Source: Adiantum capillus-veneris
Lineage: Eukaryota > Streptophyta > Polypodiopsida > Polypodiales > Pteridaceae
DNA length: 64,000 nucleotides
Direction: 5' to 3'
NCBI GenBank assembly: GCA_014529385.2
Contig: CM043964.1
Location: 2,401,497 to 2,465,496, forward strand
Below, in pieces: positions 1 to 11,073 of the stretch (positions within the stretch are counted from its first letter, which is position 1; the number at the start of each line of letters is the position of its first letter). Position numbers and translations under genes: made by a program. Under the pieces are notes generated by a model that did not search any database, was not told the DNA's origin, and was given only the letters and a program-made list of their open reading frames with translations.

Positions 1-668
1 ATTTGTGTCGACTAATTCAGTGCCAAGCTCAATTATTGCCTACCGAGCATTTCTTGCTACTAATGCTTAACAAGTGATGATATACTGGACAAGATTCTCC
101 TTACGCACTTATTGCACCGCATTCCAAAACCACATTGAAGCTCAAAAACTCTGAAATGGCGACCTGACCGTGGCGACCAAAGTGGTACGAAACTCGCCCC
201 CGATGGAACTTAAACTGGCAATAGCTTGACAACCAAACCTCCGAATAACAATCTAAAAAGATCTACGTGTTGCTTCACAAGATGATCACTTAAGGCCCAT
301 GAATTCATTTATGTCCCCGCAACTGTAGTTGCCCAATCCGGTATGGATCTGCATCAACTTAAAATTCAAATTGCCATAACTTCTTCACCGTATCTCCAAT
401 CGATGAGCCATAAAGACAAGTTGGTAGATCACTTCAAGCACTGCGATTATAGATCATAAAATCCCATATGTGCTCACTTTAAGCATACTCTTTTTTAGCA
501 TCATTAAGGCATATGTTGACCCTTTAAAGCCGCATCTGGCATACATTAATCGTAAAACTAGCTTGTTAGCAAGCCCTGAACACTTCTCATTAATGAGGTA
601 AGCTTCAATTAAGCTTGATGTGCATCTTACTGGTATATGTCTTAGGATGGGAGCGGACCTGCACGACA
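1..668 (-). mobile_element. F2 LTR, 5' end piece (LTR reads on minus strand)
   Basis: Bases 1-668 match 45560-46037 in the same order and orientation. Shared blocks include the stretch around 'ccaatccggta', 'gatgagccataaagaca', and the terminus GCACGACA at 661-668. On the minus strand this terminus reads TGTCGTGC, the TG start of an LTR. The rest of this LTR lies outside the window. The 31 bases that follow (669-699) are polypurine-like on the minus strand, so this is the 3' LTR of a minus-strand element. It contains PPR-derived sequence, listed separately. Confidence 0.7.
520..612 (-). pseudogene. PPR protein fragment inside the F2 LTR
   Basis: The minus strand encodes 'SGLANKLVL' followed by 'MYARCGFK'. 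This is the junction between PPR units typical of plant PLS-class pentatricopeptide repeat proteins (consensus GNKLVxMYAKCG). PPR proteins bind organellar RNA for editing and processing. The fragment covers about one repeat, has no start, and is followed by stops and frame changes, so it cannot encode a working protein. Related fragments occur at 29725-29808 (+) and 45890-45960 (-), always inside F2 LTR sequence. The PPR identification rests on this short signature and on the separate fragments at 29293 and 45209. Confidence 0.6.
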
Positions 669-699
669 TCCACCCCCTCTGAACCTAGACTACCTCCGA
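669..699 (-). other. 31-bp internal remnant between two F2 LTRs
   Basis: These 31 bases separate the end of one LTR (668) from the start of the next (700). Read on the minus strand they end in AGAGGGGGTGGA directly before the LTR, a polypurine tract, and match the same position of the related element at 32591-32606. The rest of the internal region, including the primer binding site, is missing, so this is a deleted element. Confidence 0.55.
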
Positions 700-907
700 T
701 GTTGGGAGATATGTGTTCGAAACATGAGCCAGGAAGGCAACGGGCCTCTGGTTGTGAGAGATGTGAGAGAGAACAAGGAAAATAGAGACATATGGATTTG
801 GAAATCACGGTAATCTTCAATTAATAAATTCAAGCTCGGAATACAATATAATCAGTAGCCAAGGCGGGCTGATAGTAGCAGCACCAACACTTGGATTAAT
901 TGGTACA
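700..907 (-). mobile_element. F2 LTR, first segment, split by the large TIR element
   Basis: The block starts TGTTGGGAGATATGTG and aligns with 43859-44072 and 29954-30160 ('gtgttcgaaac', 'gtagccaag', 'caacacttggatt'). The alignment stops at about 905. The next bases of the intact LTR ('taagattttaag') resume only at 28174. The intervening 27 kb is therefore an insertion. The exact target duplication is not clear. Confidence 0.7.
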
Positions 908-1135
908 CATTAGGAAAAAATTGGACCCCCTTGGGGCCATGTAAGGATTCCTAATTTTAAGGGATTAAAGCTAATTTTGTAGGGGATGGAGGGAACAAAG
1001 ACAATAAATAGGGCTACTTTTGTAGCTCTCTCTCTAACTTCTCTCTAGATAGGAGAGGGGAGGAAGATAGGGAATGAGGGTGGTAACGTAGGAGGAAGAG
1101 GGGAGATAAAGTAGGAGAGAGAGGGGAGTAAAAAG
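908..1135 (+). repeat. Left terminal inverted repeat of the large element
   Basis: The outer 45 bp resembles the inverted right end at roughly four bases in five. Inner blocks also match: 'aaatagggctac' against 'taatagggttgtcc', then 'gagggtggta' followed by purine-rich 'gaggaagagggga' against 'gagggtggta' followed by 'agagggaggggg'. Both ends become strongly GA-rich at 1030-1180 and 27960-28020. Confidence 0.55.
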
Positions 1136-1308
1136 AGAGAGAGAGGAGTAAAAGTAGAGAGAAGAACCATTCTCTCTCTACCTATCACCAAACAAAGAGA
1201 GTAAGTAGTTATGACAAAATCCACTTTTCAGTTCGTGCATCAATTCACCCCAAAAAATTGAATTTTTTATAAAATCTTCAAAATGGATCTTTTAAGCTTT
1301 CAAAAGGT

Positions 1309-1437
<129 letters not shown>

Positions 1438-1713
1438 TAACAATACTTTTTTAGAAGAATCTAACTTTTATAAGCTCCAAATCTAAAATTCCTAGGGTAC
1501 CTCTCTACATTAATTCCAAGAATAAATAGATAATGCCACATCATCAAAACGTCCATCTAATAAAGCCTTAAAATTGAAATTTCCCTCCTTTGAGCTCAAA
1601 AATTGAACCTATATATGAAAAAATATATTTTTAAGTATTTTTATCCCAAAAGTTGTCTGTTTATCCTAAAAAGTATATCTTATCAATTTTTTTTCCCATC
1701 ATAACTTTTCACC

Positions 1714-4568
1714 ATGTCTCTTCGCGACATAACCAATGAATCACTTGCGCCGTCATCTACTAGGTCAACTGATGTCAGTCTGCGTCTACCGATCGAATTT
1801 TCTCCCATAAAACAAATATGACAAGAAAGCATCTCAACCGGCATCCGTACGACGGTTTCGAGGAGAAACCAATGTTGACTTGTGGCTTGATGGAGGGTTG
1901 TATCCAAAAGATCCGCTCGTGGGCTATCATCCGACATTCCGTACACTCCCAAGCTTAATCAAATATGTGGGAGAAGGAGAACGTTGTCTTCTTGGGTATT
2001 GTAAGAGATTGGACTCCAATCACGCAGGTGCGTCAGCATATTTCCAACAACAATGTCAAGTGTTACACATTCATTCCACAAATCTCCAACAACAACTACA
2101 TTCCACAGAGAAACAACTCAAAGATCTTAAAGAGGAGATGAAAGCTATAGAAACAGAGGTAACTAAGCTACAGATTGCAATGATGCACCTAAAATCCACT
2201 CCATTTGGCATGCGTGAGCATAAGAGGGAGTTCTCTTCCATTGAAAACTTAGCCTCTAATGGAGGGGCACGTAAGAAGCGGATCACGGCAACCAGGTATT
2301 TTTTTAAATTCACAGTGTTCATAACTCTCAAATAATTTTCATCAATTTGTAACTCGGTTCACCTTTTGAAATAGGACATATATACAAGATGTGTGTGGAA
2401 GTTTTAGACAAGAGGACCGTTGCAATCTTCTCCTAGGATGCATCTCAAAGGAAGATATACTTTACATCATAGGTTGTGAAAAGGCCAAACACATGAAAGA
2501 TGCCATCACAAAGGAGATCCTAAAAAAGATCTCTAACCTTGTGTCCAAGGATGATGTCCAGAGAGCTTGTGATGAGGTTGGGATCAACACAAATGCATAC
2601 CACGCACTTCATGGATTGATGAAAGATGCATTTCGAGAGCAAGGCATCACGGATAATTTATTTCCTATTCCACATAGGGTCCGACTTGCAAAAAAAACAA
2701 ACAATGATCTCGTTCAGGAATCCCTTGGCGAATACAAACACATTGAAGGATCCATGGTGTACTCTTCCACGAGTGCCAAGTCACGTGGTAATATAAAGGG
2801 AGGCAATACTATTCCTAATGGGGAAAAGTCTTTTAGTTATCATCAATTCAACAATATTTTTGTTGACTTGAAACGACTACAACGAGCTATGGTTAAATTT
2901 TATGCTTTGTCTCCACAAGGTAATACAAATTGTAATGTCATTTTTTATTTGTATTGAATATCATTTAGTATAACAATTCAATTCCTGTGTTGTTTCAGTA
3001 CTTGGAGAGAAGCTCATATTTATTCTTAAGCTAGATGAATTTCAAATTGTCAAAGGACGGAGATTGGAACGTATGAGTGTGACACTCATGAATGAGGCAA
3101 TGTTTTTTGCAAAAGTCGATGCTATCGGTGATCATTCTCAGAAACCATCATTTAGTGTACAATCGGAAAAAGAAATATGGTGGTTAGGAGCTTTTGAAGT
3201 TTCGAAAGAGACTCATGAGGTGTTGGCATGGGTCTTCTCTATGATCTTGTGGATCACAGAGGTTATTAAGGCACAACTAGAGGGAGAAAAGCTAGAAGTA
3301 GATGGAGTAGGTACATTTGATGTTGAGTGGCACTTAGGAGGTGATCTAAAAACAATAAAATGTATACTTGGGTGTAAAAAAGGTGCTTCATCACTTCTTC
3401 CTTGTCCATATTGTGTACGAGGATACAAGGAGAGTACTCGTGGCTCCACGTCTTCAAAGAAAAATGTCAAGGGAAGTCAGGCAACAGGGTCAATGGATGA
3501 TGATGCAAGGGATTGGGTGTGCTCGGTGTTGAAGTGTCCTATCATGGAGGTCCCCAATCGGTCGACAAAAGATAAAACATGGCATCCCATTATCAATTTT
3601 CCACTTACAAATGTACACTTTTGCACTTTGCATGCCTTTATGCGTATATTTGATCGCTTGTTAAAGCTTCACATAGAGTACGCCTTCACAATGAAACCAC
3701 TTTCCAGATCCGTGGAAGCCATTGGAATAGTTGAAACAATTCTAAATTTGATTGGATGTCATGGTGGCAATGTTTCTATCATCGGTGAGGTGGAAAATAT
3801 GCATGAAGTGCCACAAAAAGTATCTATGAATGGTGTGAAAGCACGTAGGTTTTTCAAGAAACCAGAGATGCGAAAGGAGAGGGGTGAAGAGGATGCTCCA
3901 TGGGAGCTATGGAAAGCGCTTTGCAAGTGTACGACCGATCAAGATTCAAATCCCGTGCTTGTAAATCTGCGTAGGCAAGTGTGGCACCACTTGGAGTTAG
4001 TGCTTCAAATCATGTGGAAACCCCAAATCACGACTAAGCAACAAATTTGTTCAAAGATCACATTTCGAATTTCACTAAAGCATTTGTGCAAGCGTGGGGA
4101 GAGAGCAATATCACACACTACATGGTAAGTTACTTTGTTCAGTTCAAATTTTGATGCTATACATAAATATTTATTTGATCTAAGCATGTTTTCTTGATGC
4201 AGCATATTTTGTATGCGCGTGGAGCATTCTTTATGTCAAAATATGGTTCATTAGACATGTGGAGCACTCAAGGAATGGAAAAATCACATTATCGAGCCAA
4301 AGGTGTTTACTTTAAAAATACACGTCACGGTGGTGGAACTACGAGATCCAACTACATGAAGGAGATGTTTGACTGGTTCTTTCGTTGTTCTTTGGGGAGA
4401 TGTCATGCCATAGAGCGAGCGTGAAAGTCAAGTCTTGCCAAGGAGATTAGGAGACAATCTTGACTTACTGCTAAAGAGAAATGGAGAAACTCCACCGGAC
4501 CCCTTAATCATGCTAGGTGGCGTGAAAATCGCCATAGAGTGGGCAAACGTTGGTTACCCAACATGTAA
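1714..4568 (+). pseudogene. Transposase-like gene, four exons, decayed
   Basis: Exons: 1714-2295, 2375-2919, 2999-4124 and 4203-4568. Introns are 78-79 bp with GT/AG ends, and phases agree at all three junctions. The probable start is ATG 1714 (MSLRDITNESL); a frame change near 1810 links it to the frame running from about 1811. Exon 1 ends in a coiled coil (about 2060-2200). Exon 3 carries 'LGGDLKTIKCILGCKKGAS' then CPYC, then HFCTLHAFMRIFDRLL. Exon 4 carries STQGMEKSHYRAK followed by NTRHGGG. From memory, this order (GGDxK, C-P-x-C, LHxxxRI, QGxEKxH...TxHGG) recurs in large uncharacterised, probably transposon-encoded proteins of cnidarians and fishes. Damage: a frame change between about 3960 and 4056 and TGA stops at 4422 and 4470, after which a plausible C-terminus ends at 4568. 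The function is inferred from the TIR context. Confidence 0.6.
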
Positions 4569-4786
4569 AACAAATGATGCTATGCAATGTAATGTTTATG
4601 TTTGTAGATGTCTTTGTTGAGTTGCATATAATACTTCTCCATTTATCCATTTTTTGTTTTTTATATTTTGATGATATTAAGAGTTTTTTTAAGTGGCCTG
4701 GTCAAGTGAAGAGACCTTTTTTTTAAAAAATAGAGGGCTTTTAGAGAAGAGGGAGTCTCATTTTCAATCTTGCCCCTTCCTAAACC

Positions 4787-5627
<841 letters not shown>

Positions 5628-6241
5628 ATTTGATTTTTATGCAATTTTGCCAATGTAAAGATATCTTTTTGAAATATGACGAGTCGTGGCTTTTTCAAAT
5701 ATAACGAGTTGTGTACATTTGTGTTTTAAGTGATATAAGTAAAACTAAGTAGAGAGAGAGAGAGAGATGTGGATAGAAGAGCTGTCAACCAAGTGTGGTT
5801 GATTGAATAACCAAAAAAGGCATTGTATTCTTATAATATTAGCCTAAAAAAGGTTTAAAAAGGTTTTCTAGAGGCCTGCTGCAGAGGCGCGCGAGAAGGC
5901 AAAAGTAGAAGTTACTTTTGCTTTCTCGCGCGCCTCTATGGTAGGCCTCTAGATAACCTTTTTAAACCTTTTTTTGGCTAAAATTATAAGAATTTTATGA
6001 TATTATTCTTTTTTTGATGTTATTTATATGAAAAAAAACTCTATATTTTAATTCAGAGAATTGCACAATCGTATCACAAGATAGAACCAATCACGTACTG
6101 TCTATCGTACCATAAACTCAATACAGAACTTGGAAAGTATCAGTTAAAATCAATTCCCATTCGAATTTTGAAATAACAAAGTATAAAGATGTGATATATC
6201 TCATTACATATTTGAAGGAGTTAATTACAAGATTTATGCAG
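5628..6241. other. Noncoding stretch between convergent genes, with a hairpin
   Basis: No supported coding sequence. It separates the plus-strand H3-like gene from the minus-strand gene A. It contains a short GA run at 5752-5766 and the foldback repeat at 5828-5992. Confidence 0.6.
5828..5992. repeat. 165-bp foldback (MITE-like) palindrome
   Basis: The two arms pair from TTCTTATAAT at 5828 to ATTATAAGAA at 5992, around a 5-bp loop centred on 5910 (AAAAGTA gaagt TACTTTT). Both arms contain 'aaggtttaaaaaggtt', 'ctagaggcct' and the GC-rich core 'gaggcgcgcgagaa'. Only a few mismatches are visible. There is no coding capacity. It could be a young foldback MITE or a structural hairpin; no convincing target duplication is seen. 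Confidence 0.85.
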
Positions 6242-7767
6242 CTATTGAGTGCTTGAGCCATCTAAGATATGGCGAGCAATGTTTTCTCGGCGCTCTTGGG
6301 CGTAGGGAAGTTGTTTGTGCAGCACATCCCAAGCAATTTTTTCCACATTGCTTAGACCTACAGCTTGGATTAAGGCCACGTTACAAAGCACACGACCATG
6401 AATGTGTGTCGCAAATGCAGTACTGGCCAGAGATTTATTTACAAGATATATAACTTGGGAGGCTTGAGATATGGTTGATAGGCATAGGATGCGGCTCATT
6501 GCTTTCATCATTGACACCCAAAATTGACCACAAGGAGTGTACTCCTTGTGGATTATTGCAAAGCCGTCTTGGGGGAGCTTGCCAAGGTAATGCGCAAGAG
6601 ACGACTCCCATCCAAAAGCTTGGCGCCTACCATCTCCTCCCCGACCTGCATGCTCATCCAGCTCCACAAAATTCTACAAAGAAATCAATAGGTAAATAAG
6701 ATTTCATAATGCAACAATGAAAATTAACGTAATCACAAAACAAAAATTAATTAATACCTCTTGTTTTTCATCGTCCTCATCATTTATGCCTTTGCTGTCA
6801 AGAGAAATAGATGAATTGGGATCCATAGCGACACTCTCAAGTTCATCTATATGAACAGGCATAGGAGTGCGTTGGGCTTCAAGCAATGCACGTGTAGCTA
6901 CAAACTCATCCTCCGACACAGATGAGTGCAGTGCATCTGTCACCGCCACCATTGCCAACTCCACTATATCTACTACACTCTCTCCAAGGGGAAGGAGGCT
7001 TCGATCCAAAGGATCAGAAGAGGGGTCAATGGCAAAGGACTCTACAGTGGCACAAAGGATGGACAGACACTCATCCATGCGGATGTCAAAAGTCTTTTCA
7101 AGATCATGTAAAACAAATATTCCGGAGTTAATGTCTCCTCCGGCGCATCTGCAGCGGGCTTAAAGGATGCTTCTGCACCCTCATCACCCATGGATTTGGC
7201 GGCATCCATGACACCCCCTGGGTAGGTTAGGGCAAGAATATTTCCCTCTTTGCTTGCATCCCAGGGCGTTGTAATGGGCTCCTTTGTGTCCTTGACGACA
7301 CCCCCAAGGAGCAAATGAGGTAAACTCACCTCAGATCTTTCACGCTCCTCCGCAAGAAGAAACACAAAAGTCGCCAAGCGACTAAGGAACTGGGTGCCGA
7401 CCTTCTTCTTTTTCAAACATGAATCTTCAATGTAATGACCTGCCTCACCTCCAATTACACAAAATCGTTGAAGTCGCTAGGTGAAACGCCGATCGCCTTT
7501 GTGTATGTAGCGAAGCAAATCGCATGGAATCCACAACTCCCCTTGTCCGACAATTGGTACAGCATACTTGTCGATGTAAAATTCAAAAAATTCCAAGATA
7601 GGCTGAAAAGATTGGCTGTTTAGGTGAATAGTTGCGTTCACATCAGGGAATTGGGTGAAGAAATTGTGAAGATCGTCACGATCCTCACGAGTGACAAGGT
7701 CGTCACGATCTTGCCACTCGGTTGTTTGTAAAAACGCTTGGAAGCGTTGTAACGCCGTGGCTTCAAG
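6242..7767 (-). pseudogene. Gene A, exons downstream of the copia insertion (unknown protein)
   Basis: Read leftward, this continues the short first exon at 25816-25791. Codons join exactly across the copia when the 5-bp target copy is removed (Leu-Glu-Ala-Thr-Ala). It then reads ATALQRFQAFLQTTEWQDRD and onward to an in-frame TAG near 7488. The frame continues through LKKKKVGTQFLSRLATFVFL, followed by a frameshift near 7135 into DLEKTFDIRMDECLSILCAT. An 84-bp intron lies at 6757-6674 (GTATTA...TTTGTAG). The last exon starts NFVELDEHAGRGGDGRR and stops at 6244-6242. The protein is predicted at roughly 500 residues, mostly soluble. I recognise no domain. It is convergent with the H3-like gene and within the large TIR element, so a transposon-encoded accessory function is possible but unproven. 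Confidence 0.6.
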
Positions 7768-8088
7768 TGTTGAGATGTCGAGCTCTACATCTTGAGCTGG
7801 CATCCACTACGGGTCTTGGCCGCTTACGGCATTTACTCACTGGCACGTTAGGTGACCGACACGGAGGATCTCTGCTAGTGATTCTACAACTGGACTACAC
7901 TTATAGTGCCAGCGTAGTACGCTTCTAGCATTTTCACACTTAGTGACCGCATGTACATATGTGCTACTTTTCAGCTTTATCACTTAGTCATTTTGTACTC
8001 TCTTTTCTGTGAGAAGAAGAAGAAGCTTTCCATCTCTATGTGCTTTGTGCTTGTCTTGTGTAGCTCTCTTGCATCCTCTTTCTTTACA
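7768..8088 (+). repeat. Copia 5' LTR
   Basis: Begins TGTTGAGATG and ends CTTTACA. It aligns end to end with 25470-25790. The first dinucleotide is TG here and TA in the 3' copy, a single mutation. Confidence 0.95.
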
Positions 8089-8100
8089 TGGTATCAGAGC
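8089..8100 (+). promoter_or_regulatory. Primer binding site (initiator Met tRNA type)
   Basis: TGGTATCAGAGC lies directly after the LTR, the standard plant copia PBS complementary to the 3' end of initiator methionine tRNA. Confidence 0.95.
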
Positions 8101-8370
8101 CTGGTGCAGGCAAGAGAGGCTAAGAGAGCAAGAGCATCACAATCCCTTCGTTCTCAATCCACGACTTGATGCCAAAGTTTTTCGTACAAGTTTCTAAACA
8201 GGTCTCCAAAGTGCAGTACACAGAAATTTACTGTACAAGTACAATGGTTGTATGTACGCTTGATTGTGGACACTCGTTGAGTGTAGAAAGCGTTACAGGT
8301 ACCACAATAGCAGGTTCAACAGATTTGTAGGTTTTTGCAAATTGCAGCTATTTTGTCTTAGTGCTTCAAG

Positions 8371-9324
8371 ATGTCTGACGGTTTCAGTCAGATTGTTACT
8401 GAGAAGCTTGAGAAAAATAACTACCCTACATGGAAGTTCAGAATAACAAATTTCCTAAAAGAAAAAGGTTATTGGGACTATGTAGAAGGAGACAATGAAA
8501 AGGAACCAGAGATTCCCGAGGCAAATGCTACAGCAGAACAAAGAAAAACTTTGAGGGACTGGCAACAAGGTCAAAGCAAAGTGATGTATTGGCTTTCTAT
8601 GAGCATCACAGATGGCATGATGGGCTATCTACAAGATGCTGAAACCCCCGCCATTGCATGGAAAAACTTAGGCAGAGTGTTCGAGGTGAACATCAAGGCC
8701 ACGAAGCTTCAACTAAAGTCGGAGCTAAATCAGGTTAAGAGGAACAACCTCTCCATCAATGATTATGCCTTGAAGATCAAGAGTATCATTGAGGCTCTTG
8801 GATCTATTAAAGTCTCATTGGAAGACGATGACATGGTCCGTGCATGCTTGGATGGTCTAGGAGATGAGTATATACATTTCAGGTCTTTCATGAACACAAG
8901 AAACGACATCCCCGTGTTCCAAGATTTGATTTCTATGCTTATTCTTGAGGAGAAGAACCTTGGTCTTGACAAATCTTCTTCTCGTGGCAGAAATAATTTT
9001 GAACAGGCCTTCTATTCTAACTCCAATAGAGGTAGAGGTAGAGGTCGTGGTCGAGGCCAAGTGGTTGCAGGGGCCAATTTCGAGAAGGTCAATCAAATCA
9101 AAACAATACAAGTGGTAGGGGAAACCAGTCTCAAGGCAGGGGGAGTCAAAGAGGTCGTGGTGCAGGATCAAGCAGGTAGCAACATATTGCAGATAGCAGA
9201 GAATGTTGGACTTGTGGTGAAAGAGGAAAATCAAGTGGAAAGAGAGAATAGGGAAACTATGCATCTACTAGCAGAGATGCAGATGACAGCAAAAACGAGC
9301 GCATGTTTGTTATGCAGCATGTAA
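8371..9324 (+). pseudogene. Copia gag, frameshifted
   Basis: The start MSDGFSQIVTEKLEKNNYPTW is a typical copia gag N-terminus ('L..nNYxxWk'). Residues to about 220 follow the UBN2-type gag fold, then an RGRGRGRG basic tract. The frame then drifts near 9080-9110. In the adjacent frame a zinc-knuckle core CWTCGERG appears at about 9208-9231, so one indel separates the knuckle from gag. Gag forms the virus-like particle of the element. It lies 270 bp after the PBS. The frameshift makes this copy inactive. Confidence 0.85.
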
Positions 9325-11073
9325 TGAATACAATGACTGCAAAGAATTCCACCCAAGATGATGTTTGGTTTGTGGATTCAGGTGCCTCTAATCACATGAT
9401 GTCTCATGGAGAGTGGTTTAGAGATATGCTCAAACCAGATGTGTCAGGCTATGTGCAGACAGGAGATGACACAGCTTACCCCATTGCTCATGTAGGGGAC
9501 ATACCTCTAAATACGAAGAGTGGGAAATCAAAGTACTTAGCAGATGTACTTAATGTCCCAAACATTACAAAGAATCTTGTTTCTATTGGACAAATGGTTG
9601 AGCATGGTTTGCAGGTTCGTTTCAATCCTAATGGTTGTTATGTAGAAGATTTCCAGAATGGCTGTAAGCTAATCACAGAGGGCAAATGTGTGGGCAGAAT
9701 GTTTACGCTGAATGTAGACATGCCTAAGGTAAAAGATGCATTATTTGCACAAGGCACAGGTGTTGTGGCTGATGTTGACATTTGGCACAAACGCATTGGC
9801 CATGTCAATGAGCAGAGATTGCGCAGCATGAAATCAAAAAAGATTATAAAAGGTTTGCCCAAATTCAAGGTGGATGGTATGCATAAAGTGTGTGCAGCAT
9901 GCCAGTTTGAAAAAAAGTCAAAGGGCTCATTTCCACAATGTATGTAAAAAGCCACTTGAGGTGGTGCACACAGATGTTTGGAGTCCAACCGATACTGCAA
10001 GTATACATGGTTGCAGGTATTATGTCTCTTTCATTGATGACCATACAAGGAAAGTATGGGTCTACTTCATGCGTAACAAAAGTGAAGTGTTTGGTCACTT
10101 TCAGGACTTCAAAGTCATGATTGAGAAGGAGACAGATATGCAAATCAAGACATTGAGGTCAGATGGAGGGGGAGAGTACTTCTCCAACGATTTTTCAGAT
10201 TTTCTGTGAATGCATGGTATACGCAGGCAGTTTACATGCAGATATACTCCACATCAGAATGGGATCGCAGAAAGGAAAAACAGGCACATTGCAGAGGTTG
10301 CACGTGCATTGATGAATGAGAAGAATATGCCTCATCATTTCTGGGCTGAAGCTGTAAATACAGCTGTGTACATTATGAACAGGACACCTACAGCTGCGGT
10401 GCATGATGTAACACCTGAGGAAAAGTTTACAGGTACAAAGCCTGATTTGGCACAATTGAAAATGTTTGGTTGCATAGCTTACGTGCATGTATCAGATGAG
10501 TTGCGTAGGACATTGGATCCTAAAGCAGAGAAATGTATTCTTTTTGGGATATTCCCTTGAACAAAAGGGGTACAGGTGCTACAATCCTACTACACGAGAA
10601 TTACGAGTGAGCAGAGATGTAGTCTTTGATGAGATGAGCAGCTGGTACAGTAATGCACATGGCACTGTTGGGGCTGATGTAAAAGATGATGTGGTTGTAC
10701 AAAATGTGAGGCCACAGTCACAGGTTTTGAGTGGACCACAAGAGTCCTCTTCTCATGGCTATGTTGAGAAGCCATGGAATGGTAGACTACGTACGCAGGT
10801 TACTCCACCAACAGGTACAGGGAATGTATCACGAAAAGGAAAGAAAAAGGTTGATGAACCTCCCTTTATGGCTGATGCATCATTAGGCTTTTCACATATA
10901 GACATGGATTCAGATGGTTCTGAACAAAGTATTGATGAGAATTTTGGAATTTCGGGTGTCAGGACACCTGGTGTAAGGAAAGTACAAGAAGATGCTAGAG
11001 GGCAAAGGAGTGACCCAGGACCGCGAGCATCTAACAGAGTCAAAAATCCAAATCAGAAATTGACTTATGATGG
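9303..11073 (+). pseudogene. Copia pol part 1: protease and integrase
   Basis: Protease active site VDSGASNHM at about 9375. GAG-pre-integrase zinc region with IWHKRIGH and CAACQFEKKSKG (9780-9925). Integrase core with HTDVW (near 9970), SDGGGEYF (near 10160) and NGIAERKNRHIAEVARALMN, which supply the D, D and E residues. Damage: a frame change near 9930, an in-frame TGA at 10207 and a frame change near 10550. It then continues as EQKGYRCYNP and DVVFDE. The reading frame is cut at 11073 by the gag-only element and resumes at 23880. Confidence 0.9.
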
